From assembly GCF_900089835.1 (NCBI RefSeq), contig NZ_OANU01000023.1, positions 1 through 64,000 of the forward strand: DNA of 64,000 bases, in the 5' to 3' direction. The DNA comes from Vibrio thalassae. Its GTDB lineage: Bacteria; Pseudomonadota; Gammaproteobacteria; Enterobacterales; Vibrionaceae. A program made the position numbers and the translations under genes. Under the pieces are notes generated by a model, which did not search any database, was not told where the DNA came from, and saw only the letters and a list, made by a program, of their open reading frames with translations. Every line of letters begins with the position of its first letter. The first letter of the stretch is position 1. This document shows positions 27,697 through 36,517 of this stretch, piece after piece.

Positions 27697-27743
27697 AAAA
27701 ACGCACGCTTTTTTCATTAGATAAATAAAAAGCGTGCGTTTTT
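27697..27743. terminator. Bidirectional terminator between yjdM and ytoQ
   Basis: AAAAACGCACGCTTTTT and AAAAAGCGTGCGTTTTT form a long stem (core CGCACGC/GCGTGCG) with a ~13-base loop, with A and T runs on both sides, serving the two converging genes. Confidence 0.9.
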
Positions 27744-27755
27744 CGCTATCTGGCC

Positions 27756-28196
27756 TCAGTTGTTCGTCACGTACCGTAGAATCTCCACGATCTGTTGTGG
27801 GGTCTCAGCCCAGGCCATTGCTGCGGCATCTACCTCTTTCAGAGGATGAATGATCCCTTCGTCGTGCAAAGTAATAAAGGGTTTATCTAACGCGGCCAAC
27901 ATACCGGCATCAAAGGCGGCATTCCATTGACGGTACTTGTCTCCGAACCTGACTACACCAATATCACATTGTTTAATCAAGTTTTTGGTGCGAATCGCAT
28001 TGACTTTGGATGACTGATGATCGCGCCAAAACGGGACATCGTTAGATCTAAGGTGATCGCCCGCGGCATCGCTAGATTCATGATCCGTATTCGCGGAGTA
28101 AAACTCGATATCTAACTTAAGCTCCTCAGCACCTGCGATGATTTGTTCACGCCAGTCGGTATGAATCTCTCCGCTCAAATACACTTTCCAACTCAT
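27756..28196 (-). CDS. YtoQ family protein
   Basis: 146 aa. Starts M-S-W-K-V-Y-L-S-G-E-I-H-T-D-W-R and contains R-T-K-N-L-I-K-Q-C-D-I-G-V-V-R-F-G and Y-R-Q-W-N-A-A-F-D-A-G, the pattern of the YtoQ family, which has a nucleoside-2-deoxyribosyltransferase-like fold. Function unproven. ATGA overlap with the upstream monooxygenase gene on the same strand shows translational coupling. Confidence 0.85.
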   Translation of the reverse strand: MSWKVYLSGEIHTDWREQIIAGAEELKLDIEFYSANTDHESSDAAGDHLRSNDVPFWRDHQSSKVNAIRTKNLIKQCDIGVVRFGDKYRQWNAAFDAGMLAALDKPFITLHDEGIIHPLKEVDAAAMAWAETPQQIVEILRYVTNN

Positions 28197-28507
28197 TTTA
28201 TTTCCTTGTTTTCTGGGTTTGTCGCAATCACATCAGCTCTTATCACCGTGGTGTCGAGCACCAAATCTGCAAGCAATTTACGACTGTCTACGTAGTGCGA
28301 TGTCTGTTTATGTACCTGCAATGCGTGCTGGTCTTGGTAGATTTCGTATAGGTAGAAATCTTGGGGTGCTTCCTTATCTTGAATAACGTCAAACTGGTAA
28401 CATTCAGGCTCATTTGTCACTGAAGCTTTAGCGTTCTCCATCATTACCGATTTGTAGCGCTCTTCACTACCTGGTTTCACCCTGTTTCGAACAATAATGC
28501 AGTACAT
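28193..28507 (-). CDS. Antibiotic-biosynthesis-monooxygenase (ABM) family protein
   Basis: 104 aa of the dimeric ferredoxin-like ABM fold: V-K-P-G-S-E-E-R-Y-K, N-E-P-E-C-Y-Q-F-D-V, F-Y-L-Y-E-I-Y and H-K-Q-T-S-H-Y. Members include quinol monooxygenases and the AI-2 enzyme LsrG. The substrate is not deducible. First gene of a two-gene unit with ytoQ, and divergent from the VOC gene 86 bp away. Confidence 0.82.
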   Translation of the reverse strand: MYCIIVRNRVKPGSEERYKSVMMENAKASVTNEPECYQFDVIQDKEAPQDFYLYEIYQDQHALQVHKQTSHYVDSRKLLADLVLDTTVIRADVIATNPENKEIK

Positions 28508-28593
28508 CTTACCTTCTCCTTGGCATGAATTTGAAATTACGTGTATTTATTGTATACAATTTAACCCAAAATAAAATACAAAGGATGTAAAGA

Positions 28594-28998
28594 ATGAAAA
28601 GGCCTTCTCCATTTAATGGCATGAGACACATCGCGTTAGTGGTGGAAAAATTTGAAGAGTGTGAGGCGTTTTATACCGAAATCATGGGTATGGAAGTGTT
28701 AAGAAAAGCGAATGAACACCTAGTTTACCTGACGAGTGGCAATGACAATCTGTCGTTAGGAAGAGCTAAAACACAACGAATTTGCTCACCAATCAGCGTC
28801 GACCACTTCGGATTTATCGTCAACAGCAAACAAGAGCTTCAAGATTGGTACGAATTTATGCGAGCAAAAGGGGTAACACTACTGGATGAGCCCCACGACC
28901 ATAGTGATGGCGCGCGGAGCTTTCATTGTAGGGATCCTGAAGGACATGTGCTACAGCCCCTCTACCATCCCACCCTTTCGTGCCAGACATTGTTTTAA
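28594..28998 (+). CDS. Glyoxalase/dioxygenase superfamily (VOC) protein
   Basis: 134 aa of the VOC fold: R-H-I-A-L-V-V-E-K-F (first metal His), C-E-A-F-Y-T-E-I-M-G-M-E-V, a second-repeat V-D-H-F-G-F-I-V, and C-R-D-P-E-G-H-V-L-Q with the Glu-Gly-His ending. These residues suit a metal site, but the substrate is unknown. It is divergent from the ABM/ytoQ pair and may share its promoter region. Confidence 0.85.
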   Translation: MKRPSPFNGMRHIALVVEKFEECEAFYTEIMGMEVLRKANEHLVYLTSGNDNLSLGRAKTQRICSPISVDHFGFIVNSKQELQDWYEFMRAKGVTLLDEPHDHSDGARSFHCRDPEGHVLQPLYHPTLSCQTLF

Positions 28999-29041
28999 AA
29001 CGTCTTTGGATGCGAATGGTCAATGACCCCGTCAAAGAAGG

Positions 29042-29578
29042 TTAGGCGTCAGAATTCTCGACTTTACGGTGGCCTTCTTGTAAGTGCACAAAGTCTACAA
29101 GATCATCGCCTGATACTTGATAAGCTTGACCAAAGCCTTTGACAAATAGACCTTGTTCCGCTTTTAGGTTAAATAGAATGAAATCTTGTAGCTGACTTAA
29201 ACCGTCAATAATCTCACCAAAGCGGTCTTGCATTTGAGCAATGACCGCTTGCCATTGCTCAGTATCGCGCTCAACCACAGATGCAATCGCATCAAATGTT
29301 AATCGCTTACGAGCAAACAGCTGCTTACTATCGCCCTCGTCTTCAATCATCATCAAGGATACATTGGGGTTTTTCTCAAGATTGCGTGCATGACGCGCAA
29401 TCTGCGAGATCAACACGAAGTATCCGTCTTGATTTTGTACATAGGGCGCATAGCTCACATTTGGGCGACCTTCTTCGTCTACTGTTGCTAATTGAATGGT
29501 CTTACGTTGTTGACGAAACTCTTTGATTTCTGGCCCGAGTCGACCTTGTAAGCGTTCTTGCTTAACTTGTTGATCCAT
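29042..29578 (-). CDS. hutZ: HutZ/HugZ heme utilisation protein (heme oxygenase-like)
   Basis: 178 aa with a split-barrel FMN-binding-type fold (R-K-T-I-Q-L-A-T-V-D-E-E-G-R-P-N-V-S-Y-A-P, then I-S-Q-I-A-R-H-A-R-N-L). HutZ degrades heme in the cytoplasm of Vibrio to release iron. Last gene of hutWXZ, divergent from tonB-exbBD-hutBCD. The R-H-A-R-N pattern is typical of HugZ/HutZ. Confidence 0.93.
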   Translation of the reverse strand: MDQQVKQERLQGRLGPEIKEFRQQRKTIQLATVDEEGRPNVSYAPYVQNQDGYFVLISQIARHARNLEKNPNVSLMMIEDEGDSKQLFARKRLTFDAIASVVERDTEQWQAVIAQMQDRFGEIIDGLSQLQDFILFNLKAEQGLFVKGFGQAYQVSGDDLVDFVHLQEGHRKVENSDA

Positions 29579-29635
29579 ATTGAATTCCTCACTTTCTCTA
29601 ATAATTATAATTCTTTGTATAACGGTATTGAGCGT

Positions 29636-30145
29636 TTATTGATTTGATAGCTTCCGTTTCAGCGCCAAGAATTGCTCAACTTGTTCTGGAATGAGCACTC
29701 GCTTCTTGTCGCGGCCTAGATAAATCTTGAATACGTTATGACCCGTTTCGTCAAAGAAGCCAAAATAGTGGCTTTCGCTGCCCATGAAAGGCTTGCTGAC
29801 CAACGCAACCTTTGTGATTAAATCGAGTTTCAAATGTCCGTGGAGCTCACCTTCTTTACCCATTAAGTTGTAGTAGCCACGTGCAACTTTGCCTTTTGGG
29901 AATGGTGCTTTTACTTCAAAGATTGAACCGAAAGAATGAACAATCGTAGTCACAGGCCCCCAAGTGGTTAAGGACTCCAGAAGTTCTTGAGCAAAACTTC
30001 CATCGGCAATTGTCACCATGTTTTCCGGCATGGCACAAACCACATCACATTCGGTCACCTGAAGCTTTTCAGCAATCGCAGCCGGCAATAATGAAGGCTC
30101 TTGTTCCAATATCTCAGCAACTTGTTGTTCTAAACTTTTTGACAT
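29636..30145 (-). CDS. hutX: HutX cytosolic heme carrier
   Basis: 169 aa from ATG 30145, four bases after GGAAAG; an ATG 12 bases earlier lacks a ribosome site. HutX/ShuX fold with Q-E-P-S-L-L-P-A-A-I-A, F-G-S-I-F-E-V-K-A-P-F-P-K-G and Y-Y-N-L-M-G-K-E-G-E-L-H-G-H. It binds heme and hands it to HutZ. Placed between hutW and hutZ. Confidence 0.92.
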   Translation of the reverse strand: MSKSLEQQVAEILEQEPSLLPAAIAEKLQVTECDVVCAMPENMVTIADGSFAQELLESLTTWGPVTTIVHSFGSIFEVKAPFPKGKVARGYYNLMGKEGELHGHLKLDLITKVALVSKPFMGSESHYFGFFDETGHNVFKIYLGRDKKRVLIPEQVEQFLALKRKLSNQ

Positions 30146-30181
30146 TTTTCTTTCCATTGTAGGTTTTTTAATATTTACGAG

Positions 30182-31597
30182 CTAAGAGGCCATCTTAGCT
30201 GGGTGTCCCTTGCCACTATGACCGTGACCATGCGGGTGTGTACTCATGGTTTTGCGAGGACCTAACGTGTTGATAGCCTCGATAGCACCTTGTGCTAGCG
30301 TTACTGCCCAAAAACTCCCCGCAAGCGTGAGAACCAGATAATCGTGTTCTAGTTCAACCAATCCGTTTTCACTCCAAATGACGAATAATGGTTTGAGCAG
30401 CTCAAACGTATCCTGCCCTTTAAAACGTGGAAGTGCGCTACGACGAACTACACCACTATCAAAACCCGCTTTGAGTGCTGCATTAATCGATTCTGTCGGT
30501 CCTTGTTTTACCATCATAGCTATCGTAGAACGGCCGTTATTCATTGCGTCCATATACGCATCAAGTGAGCGATGATGCATCAGCCCATAGCCTCCGATAT
30601 TGCCACCAGCCCCACAACCAATAGGTAACACCTCAGCATAAGTTTTCGCCAAACTGTTATATTGACTGCGTTCACGATTATCACGGGCCCAATGTTTAAC
30701 ACTCAGTTGTTTGATATGGTGTTTATTCATAAATGCAACACCACGTTCATACATACTGGCTTTGTCCGGAGTCGTTGCTGGCGCTGGAATTCTGCCTTTC
30801 TCAACCATATTGAGCATAGGTGCACTGCCACCCACGACAAGTTGATATAGATCGACGCCATGAGCACCAGTATCTAGAAAGTCGTGTAAATCTTGTTCAA
30901 ATACATCGAGGGTCTGATACGGTAAACCGTAGAGCAAATCGATGATGATTGGCGCTTCGTCTCGTGCACTCAAAGCGGCTACACGTTCCAACACCACTTC
31001 CCTATCGTCTAGGCGTTTCGCGCTACGACGAACTTTGGTATCAAAACTTTGAATCCCAAAAGAAAAACGGTTAAATCCACCTTCTAACGCTTTATCAAAC
31101 ATTTCATCAGTGAATCTATTAGTACGTCCTTCTAACGTGATTTCACAATCTGTTGATAGCGGGAATGACGTGCGAATCGCTTTGCCGAGTTTTTCCACTT
31201 GATCTGGCGAGAGATCGGTCGGAGTACCACCACCTATATATACCGCATGAAACAAACCAGATTGTGTCCAAGCCAATTGTGATTTGATTTCAATTTCCTG
31301 CAAAAGCGCGTGGAAGTAATCATCAACCAGCTTTCTACTCGCCGCGTTTTGAAAGAAGTTGCAGAAAGTACATCTAACTCGGCAAAACGGAATGTGAATA
31401 TAAAGACAACGCTTATTTGATTTAGACACGGAATTAGACGTGACGTTCTCGAAAATTTTAGGTTGCTGATCCGCAGCAACTGGCATCGACATCCCCCCCG
31501 CATGAGGCGAAGATTTTTTGCTGAATGCGAAGCGGAGTGGATCCAGCGTCGATATACCAAAATGAGAATCGTTTAATTGATTTAAGTCAACTTTCAT
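30182..31597 (-). CDS. hutW: HutW/ChuW radical SAM heme-degrading methyltransferase
   Basis: 471 aa from ATG 31597 with TGAGA upstream (a TTG four codons earlier has no ribosome site). Radical SAM core with the cluster motif P-F-C-R-V-R-C-T-F-C-N-F-F (CxxxCxxC), Y-I-G-G-G-T-P-T and E-G-R-T-N-R-F. ChuW-type enzymes open the heme ring without oxygen. A His/Gly-rich C-terminal tail (P-H-G-H-G-H-S-G-K-G-H) may bind metal or heme and is unusual. First gene of hutWXZ, 60-90 bp from the Fur-box-like site. Confidence 0.92.
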   Translation of the reverse strand: MKVDLNQLNDSHFGISTLDPLRFAFSKKSSPHAGGMSMPVAADQQPKIFENVTSNSVSKSNKRCLYIHIPFCRVRCTFCNFFQNAASRKLVDDYFHALLQEIEIKSQLAWTQSGLFHAVYIGGGTPTDLSPDQVEKLGKAIRTSFPLSTDCEITLEGRTNRFTDEMFDKALEGGFNRFSFGIQSFDTKVRRSAKRLDDREVVLERVAALSARDEAPIIIDLLYGLPYQTLDVFEQDLHDFLDTGAHGVDLYQLVVGGSAPMLNMVEKGRIPAPATTPDKASMYERGVAFMNKHHIKQLSVKHWARDNRERSQYNSLAKTYAEVLPIGCGAGGNIGGYGLMHHRSLDAYMDAMNNGRSTIAMMVKQGPTESINAALKAGFDSGVVRRSALPRFKGQDTFELLKPLFVIWSENGLVELEHDYLVLTLAGSFWAVTLAQGAIEAINTLGPRKTMSTHPHGHGHSGKGHPAKMAS

Positions 31598-31671
31598 AGC
31601 TAGTCTCAAAAGAGTTCAAAGCCCGTAAACAAAGGGCTGATACAAAACTCAAACGATCATAATTAGACTTA

Positions 31672-31693
31672 AATGATAATGCAATTGATAATT
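31672..31693. promoter_or_regulatory. Fur-box-like site in the hutW/tonB divergent promoter
   Basis: The hexamer GATAAT occurs at 31675-31680 and 31687-31692 with GCAATT between, close to the three-hexamer array seen by the iron repressor Fur. It sits 75 bp from the hutW start and 67 bp from tonB, and could control both heme operons together. Fur control of this locus is known in V. cholerae; the exact site here is inferred. Confidence 0.65.
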
Positions 31694-31759
31694 GATCTTA
31701 TTTTCTTTGTGATACATAATCTCATTCGTGAATTGATTTGAGGGATAACTGGAGTTGCT

Positions 31760-32509
31760 GTGAATATTACTCGCTACGTTGTTGCTGGCGTTGTTTCTGT
31801 TGCCTTACATTTGGGGCTGATGTTGACCCATAAGGAACAACAAGTATTTGCGATGCCTTCAGGAAGCACTTCTCAATCTGTTTCTCTCAATTTTGTTGCG
31901 CCAAAAGCGCCCTCAGTAGATAAACCAGCAGAGCAAGACGCCCCTGACGCTACACCACCAAAAGAGCCAGTGGTCAAAGAAGCACAACCCGAAGTGGTCA
32001 AAAAGGAAGTGGCGAAGAAGAAGCCACAACCCGTAAAGAAGCCTGAGCCCAAAAAAGTAGTTAAGAAACCACAGCCAAAGCCAGCGCCGCAAAAAAAACC
32101 TGTTGAGAAGGTCATTAAAAAAGCGCAACCCAAGCCAGAGAAAACCGTTGAGAAGAAGGCTGATAAGGCACCATCAAACTCTGACAATGCACCACAGACT
32201 GTTGTCAATAGTGGTGTCAGCAGTGAACCTATCTTGGTGACAAAACCCGCTTTTCTTTCAAAACCTGTGCAGCCTCGTTACCCGCGTATAGCACGTAAGC
32301 GAGGTATAGAAGGTGTCGCTACTTACGAAATTTGGCTAGATGAAAAAGGTCAGCAAGTGAAGCAAGTTCTGATCTCATCATCTGGTGCCACCATCTTAGA
32401 TAAATCAGCCCTCGACGCTATCAAACAGTGGCAATTCTCCACACATACTGTCAATGGTGTGGCGATGGCACATCGAATTCAAATACCTGTTCGTTTTAAA
32501 TTGGATTAA
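31760..32509 (+). CDS. tonB: TonB energy-transducing protein
   Basis: 249 aa, GTG start behind GGAG. N-terminal TM (about 5-22) with the S-V-A-L-H-L membrane motif that contacts ExbB/ExbD; a Pro/Lys-rich periplasmic spacer (about 50-140, K-K-P-Q-P-V-K-K-P-E-P-K-K-V); and a C-terminal TonB domain with P-V-Q-P-R-Y-P and S-S-G-A-T-I-L-D-K-S-A-L-D-A-I-K-Q-W. It transmits membrane energy to outer-membrane heme and siderophore receptors. First gene of the operon; 2 bp to exbB. Confidence 0.95.
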   Translation: MNITRYVVAGVVSVALHLGLMLTHKEQQVFAMPSGSTSQSVSLNFVAPKAPSVDKPAEQDAPDATPPKEPVVKEAQPEVVKKEVAKKKPQPVKKPEPKKVVKKPQPKPAPQKKPVEKVIKKAQPKPEKTVEKKADKAPSNSDNAPQTVVNSGVSSEPILVTKPAFLSKPVQPRYPRIARKRGIEGVATYEIWLDEKGQQVKQVLISSSGATILDKSALDAIKQWQFSTHTVNGVAMAHRIQIPVRFKLD

Positions 32510-32511
32510 TC

Positions 32512-33210
32512 ATGGAACAACTGCATTACCTTGAAGAGCAACTTGGCTTGATGGCATGGCCACTTATCATCTGCTCTGCCTTAACCGCAATGATCATCAT
32601 CGAACGTCTTTTTCAGATAGCCATCAGTAGCGGAGTAGGAAAAAATGCTATTCGACAAGAACTCAATCAAGCATCTCCAGTTAACGAAAAAGAGATAGAG
32701 GCGCTTGCAAAACAGTTGGCGAAAAAACGCCCGCTTCTATATCGAGGTGTGGCTATGCTGCTCGCTCATCACTCTTTCGCTAAGTCGCTAAGAGAAGACG
32801 CCGCATCCATTTGGCTTCAAGCGAAGCGTCATCAGCTTCTCTCTGGCTTGCGCCTGTTGGGCTTGATTGGTGTTATTAGTCCTCTTATCGGCCTTCTTGG
32901 TACGGTATTGGGCCTAATCGAGATGTTCAAAGGTATTGCAGCAGCTTCCGGCAATGTAACCCCAAATGATCTGGCGGATGGCTTGGGTCTCGCTATGCGA
33001 ACAACTGCGGCGGGACTCATCATTGCTCTACCAGCCATTGCTGGCGCACAGCTTATTGGCCTTTGGGCCGACAGAATCGTAGCCAAGCTCGAACACACCC
33101 TTAACTACGTTAACTTGTGGCTTGAAGGTGTAGAAATGCAGCATTCTGACAACGACCCACTTATTGTTGACAATATCGATAAGCTGCCAACGAGAACTGC
33201 TCATGATTAA
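32512..33210 (+). CDS. exbB: ExbB proton channel protein
   Basis: 232 aa of the MotA/TolQ/ExbB family. TM1 about 15-33; TM2 and TM3 in G-L-I-G-V-I-S-P-L-I-G-L-L-G-T-V-L-G-L-I and L-G-L-A-M-R-T-T-A-A-G-L-I-I-A-L-P. With ExbD it couples proton flow to TonB. It overlaps exbD by 8 bp (ATGATTAA). Confidence 0.95.
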   Translation: MEQLHYLEEQLGLMAWPLIICSALTAMIIIERLFQIAISSGVGKNAIRQELNQASPVNEKEIEALAKQLAKKRPLLYRGVAMLLAHHSFAKSLREDAASIWLQAKRHQLLSGLRLLGLIGVISPLIGLLGTVLGLIEMFKGIAAASGNVTPNDLADGLGLAMRTTAAGLIIALPAIAGAQLIGLWADRIVAKLEHTLNYVNLWLEGVEMQHSDNDPLIVDNIDKLPTRTAHD

Positions 33211-33619
33211 AGTCAGTCAGAACCAGCAGCAGAGTTCACTCTACCCGGATTTAACCCCACTTCTCGATATCATCTTTATCGTCATGGTGTTTTTGATGCT
33301 GACGGCATCGGTACGTTTAGAGTCACTTCAAGTCGATTTACCTACGACTGAGTCCTCTGCGGTTTCAGATGTCGATACCCAATCAATTACCGTCAATATC
33401 TTGGCTCAAGAACCTTATTGGGCGATAGATGGAAAACAGTATATCGATTGGGAGAATTTTAAACTCGCGTTACTTGAACAATCTAGTTCCAGTAAACACC
33501 CGATCATTATTGGGGCAGAAAAGACCGCAGACGTACAACATCTGGTTCAACTGTTAGCCTTTATGCAAGAAAACGGCATTCCTGCGACTCAGCTTCTGAC
33601 TGATGAGAAGTCAGATTGA
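33203..33619 (+). CDS. exbD: ExbD proton channel protein
   Basis: 138 aa from ATG 33203, inside the end of exbB. A single TM with the essential Asp in D-L-T-P-L-L-D-I-I-F-I-V-M-V-F-L, followed by a periplasmic domain. Partner of ExbB and TonB. 46 bp before hutB. Confidence 0.95.
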   Translation: MIKVSQNQQQSSLYPDLTPLLDIIFIVMVFLMLTASVRLESLQVDLPTTESSAVSDVDTQSITVNILAQEPYWAIDGKQYIDWENFKLALLEQSSSSKHPIIIGAEKTADVQHLVQLLAFMQENGIPATQLLTDEKSD

Positions 33620-33665
33620 TCAACAATATAAATCAAGAAGAAAACCAATTCACAAGGACTATTCC

Positions 33666-34520
33666 ATGAACAACACGCTTAAAAACCTGATGTTGGTTGG
33701 CGCACTCACTACGATTCCTGCCTTTTTAGCCGGCGCACAAGCCGCAGAAAAAATAGTCAGTGCCGGCGCATCGGTCACTGAGCTGATTTACGCGTTGGAT
33801 GCTCAATCTAAGCTTGTCGGCGTCGATGTAACAAGCGTAACACCAGAAGGGGCGAATATTCCTAAAGTCGGTTACCACCGAGCACTCTCCGCAGAAGGGC
33901 TATTAGCATTAGAGCCAACCTTGGTTATTGGCTCAGATGAGATGGGGCCAAAACCGACTTTAGACCAACTCACTCGCGCTGGCGTTGATGTAGAAGTTGT
34001 TGACCCGTCTTCAACCATCGAAGGTTTAAATCATCGCATCGACCAAATTGCTAAGCTAACCGACAGCGAAGCGAATGTAGCTCAGCTAAAAGACAAAGTG
34101 GCTCAACAAGTAAATGACCTCAATAGTAACCAACCAAATCCATCCGAAGTGAAGAAGGTGCTGTTTCTATTGATCATCGAAGGTCGACCAGCCAATGTCG
34201 CGGGCAAAGGCACAACACCAGATGCCATCATTGAACTTGCTGGGGGTATTAATCCAGCTGCAAGCCAAATTGATTCCTATAAGCCCCTTTCTAACGAAGC
34301 TATGGTAGAAATGCAGCCCGATGTCATTCTTGTGAGTGGCAGCAGCTACGAGAAGATGGGTAGCAGTGATGCCGTGTTAAAAGCAATGCCTTTGCTGGCC
34401 GCCACTCCCGCAGGTAAAAATGGCGATATAGTGACTATCGATGGTCACGCGCTCGTCGGTGGACTTGGTCTAAAAAGCCTAGCCGAAGCTAAACGCATCA
34501 ATGCATTACTTTATCCATAA
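33666..34520 (+). CDS. hutB: HutB periplasmic hemin-binding protein
   Basis: 284 aa from ATG 33666 behind AAGGAC. Signal peptide (cut near A-Q-A-A), then a class III binding protein fold: S-A-G-A-S-V-T-E-L-I-Y-A-L, V-G-Y-H-R-A-L-S-A-E-G-L-L, P-D-V-I-L-V-S-G-S and L-V-G-G-L-G-L. It captures heme in the periplasm for HutCD. A strong hairpin follows before hutC. Confidence 0.92.
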   Translation: MNNTLKNLMLVGALTTIPAFLAGAQAAEKIVSAGASVTELIYALDAQSKLVGVDVTSVTPEGANIPKVGYHRALSAEGLLALEPTLVIGSDEMGPKPTLDQLTRAGVDVEVVDPSSTIEGLNHRIDQIAKLTDSEANVAQLKDKVAQQVNDLNSNQPNPSEVKKVLFLLIIEGRPANVAGKGTTPDAIIELAGGINPAASQIDSYKPLSNEAMVEMQPDVILVSGSSYEKMGSSDAVLKAMPLLAATPAGKNGDIVTIDGHALVGGLGLKSLAEAKRINALLYP

Positions 34521-34530
34521 TCGCCCTGTA

Positions 34531-34558
34531 CACAGCGTGGGGTAACAGCCACGCTGTG
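34531..34558 (+). promoter_or_regulatory. Intercistronic hairpin between hutB and hutC
   Basis: CACAGCGTGG and CCACGCTGTG form a perfect 10-bp stem with an 8-base loop and no T-run. It lies 10 bp after the hutB stop and 25 bp before hutC. Such structures usually protect the upstream message or attenuate transcription, allowing more binding protein than permease. It could also be a partial Rho-dependent stop. Confidence 0.65.
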
Positions 34559-34583
34559 ACATCCAAAGAGATATTCAGCATTT

Positions 34584-35618
34584 ATGTTAAGACGCTTCTC
34601 TAATACCTACGTTTTTGGCGGATTTGCAATTTTGTTATTCTTCTCTGCCATCTACTCGATCACTGTTGGCCCGATGAACATCACCATTACGGACAGCATT
34701 ATCGCGCTAACCAATAGTAACAACACACTAGCGCCACATATTAACCTTATTATTCATGATATTAGATTGCCTAGAACCATACTATGTATGTTTGTCGGAG
34801 CCATTCTCGCGGTCTGCGGCGCTGTCATGCAGGGACTTTTTCGTAACCCCCTTGCTGAGCCAGGCATTATCGGTGTCTCTGCAGGCGCATCTTTAGGCGG
34901 AGCTATCGCTATTGTTGGCTTCTCTATTATTGGTTTTGAGTTTCCCCAGTTCATGGCGCTAGCAGTAGTGCCCGTCTTTGCCTTCTTCGGCGGGGCACTG
35001 ACTACGTTATTGGTGTATAAACTGGGTACTAGCAAATTCGGGACGTCAGTGACCATTATGTTACTTGCAGGCGTTGCATTCAGTGCATTGTCGGGAGCAG
35101 GCATCGGTTATTTAAACTTTGTTGCTGATGATCAAATGCTACGAGATCTGTCCCTTTGGTCTATGGGCTCTTTGGCCGGGGCTACCTGGGGGAAAATCGC
35201 ATTATCCGCGGTAACGCTGCTTGGTCTATTTTGGTTCTTTCAACGCAAAGCCATGTCATTAAATGCACTACTTCTTGGCGAATCCGAAGCAAAACACTTG
35301 GGAATTCCTGTTCAAAAACTCAAACGTCAGCTCATTTTATTCACTGCCGTTGGTGTCGGAGTGACGGTTAGTGTCTCTGGAATAATAGGTTTTATAGGGC
35401 TTGTCATCCCTCATTTAGGCCGCATGTTATCAGGGCCTGATCACCGAACACTGATTCCACTTTCAGCGCTTCTCGGCGCGTTACTTATGACGGCTGCGGA
35501 TATGTTTGCACGGGTTGCAGTCGCACCTGCTGAGTTACCCGTTGGTATCGTTACAGCGATTATCGGTGCTCCTTTCTTCCTTTACTTATTATTCCAGCAA
35601 AAAGGCAAGATTTTATGA
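34584..35618 (+). CDS. hutC: HutC heme ABC transporter permease (FecCD family)
   Basis: 344 aa with about ten TMs. FecCD signatures: R-L-P-R-T-I-L-C-M-F-V-G-A-I-L-A-V-C-G, Q-G-L-F-R-N-P-L-A-E-P-G and G-L-V-I-P-H-L-G-R-M. It moves heme across the inner membrane with HutD. ATGA overlap with hutD. Confidence 0.93.
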   Translation: MLRRFSNTYVFGGFAILLFFSAIYSITVGPMNITITDSIIALTNSNNTLAPHINLIIHDIRLPRTILCMFVGAILAVCGAVMQGLFRNPLAEPGIIGVSAGASLGGAIAIVGFSIIGFEFPQFMALAVVPVFAFFGGALTTLLVYKLGTSKFGTSVTIMLLAGVAFSALSGAGIGYLNFVADDQMLRDLSLWSMGSLAGATWGKIALSAVTLLGLFWFFQRKAMSLNALLLGESEAKHLGIPVQKLKRQLILFTAVGVGVTVSVSGIIGFIGLVIPHLGRMLSGPDHRTLIPLSALLGALLMTAADMFARVAVAPAELPVGIVTAIIGAPFFLYLLFQQKGKIL

Positions 35619-36445
35619 GTGCAGAAAACCAAAAATTCGAAGTGGGTTCAACGCGGATGCCTATTGAAAAATCAACGGCGATCTCTGGCAAGAATATTAG
35701 TGTCCGTTTTGGTCATCGAATCATACTCGACGACGTCGATATCGAACTAAAATCAGGAGAAGTTACTACTCTACTTGGCCCGAACGGTGCAGGGAAAAGT
35801 ACACTTCTGAAAATACTTTGCGGTGAGACCGAATCCAACGTCAACATTGAGTACTTTGGCAAAGCCCGAAATGAGTGGAACCCGAAAATACTCTCTCGAC
35901 ACTTAGGCCTATTGCCTCAGCACAGTACGTTGTCATTTCCTTTCTTAGCGTCTGAAGTTGTGGAACTGGGTGCAATCCCTTTAGATTTGTCCAACAAGGA
36001 CACCAAACAGCTCGCCATACAAGCAATGGAGCAGGCGGATGTCGCACACTTAGCTACACGCCTTTATCCTTCCCTGTCTGGAGGAGAAAAGCAGCGGGTG
36101 CATTTAGCTCGTGTTTTGACTCAATTACATAAATCAGGTGACCAGAAGATTCTCATGCTCGATGAGCCGACATCAGCGCTCGATCTTGCCCATCAACACA
36201 ATACACTGGCAATTGCACGTGAGCTTGCGGATAACCACAAAACTGCCGTTGTGGTCGTGCTGCATGATTTGAACCTCGCCTCTCAATATTCAGATCGAAT
36301 TGTCATCTTGCATAAAGGTAAACTTGTCGCAGATGGTAAGCCAGAGAATGCAATTAACAGTGACACTATTGAGCAAGTCTATGGTTATAAAACAATCATT
36401 ACCCCTCACCCGAAACTGGGCTTTCCTGTCGTCTTAGCCTGTTGA
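35615..36445 (+). CDS. hutD: HutD heme ABC transporter ATPase
   Basis: 276 aa. Walker A G-P-N-G-A-G-K-S-T, signature L-S-G-G-E-K-Q-R, Walker B I-L-M-L-D-E-P-T-S-A-L-D and switch His in V-L-H-D-L-N-L. It has an N-terminal extension of ~20 residues before the usual start of the domain; M-P-I-E-K could be an alternative start, but ATG 35615 overlaps the hutC stop as expected. Powers HutC. Confidence 0.93.
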   Translation: MSAENQKFEVGSTRMPIEKSTAISGKNISVRFGHRIILDDVDIELKSGEVTTLLGPNGAGKSTLLKILCGETESNVNIEYFGKARNEWNPKILSRHLGLLPQHSTLSFPFLASEVVELGAIPLDLSNKDTKQLAIQAMEQADVAHLATRLYPSLSGGEKQRVHLARVLTQLHKSGDQKILMLDEPTSALDLAHQHNTLAIARELADNHKTAVVVVLHDLNLASQYSDRIVILHKGKLVADGKPENAINSDTIEQVYGYKTIITPHPKLGFPVVLAC

Positions 36446-36475
36446 TTAGTCATCCTAAGGCTAATAAGCAGCCAC

Positions 36476-36505
36476 AAAAAAACCGCTTGTTATCAAGCGG
36501 TTTTT
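36476..36505. terminator. Bidirectional terminator of the hut operon
   Basis: CCGCTTG and CAAGCGG with flanking A and T runs (AAAAAA, TTTTT) around a TTAT loop. It is shared by hutD and the convergent luxT-like gene. Confidence 0.9.
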
Positions 36506-36517
36506 ACAATTCAGCTT

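Noticed and set aside
31873..32208. 111-aa Gly/Phe/Thr-rich minus-strand ORF opposite tonB
   Set aside because: It is the complement of the Pro/Lys repeat region of tonB; low complexity produces open antisense frames.
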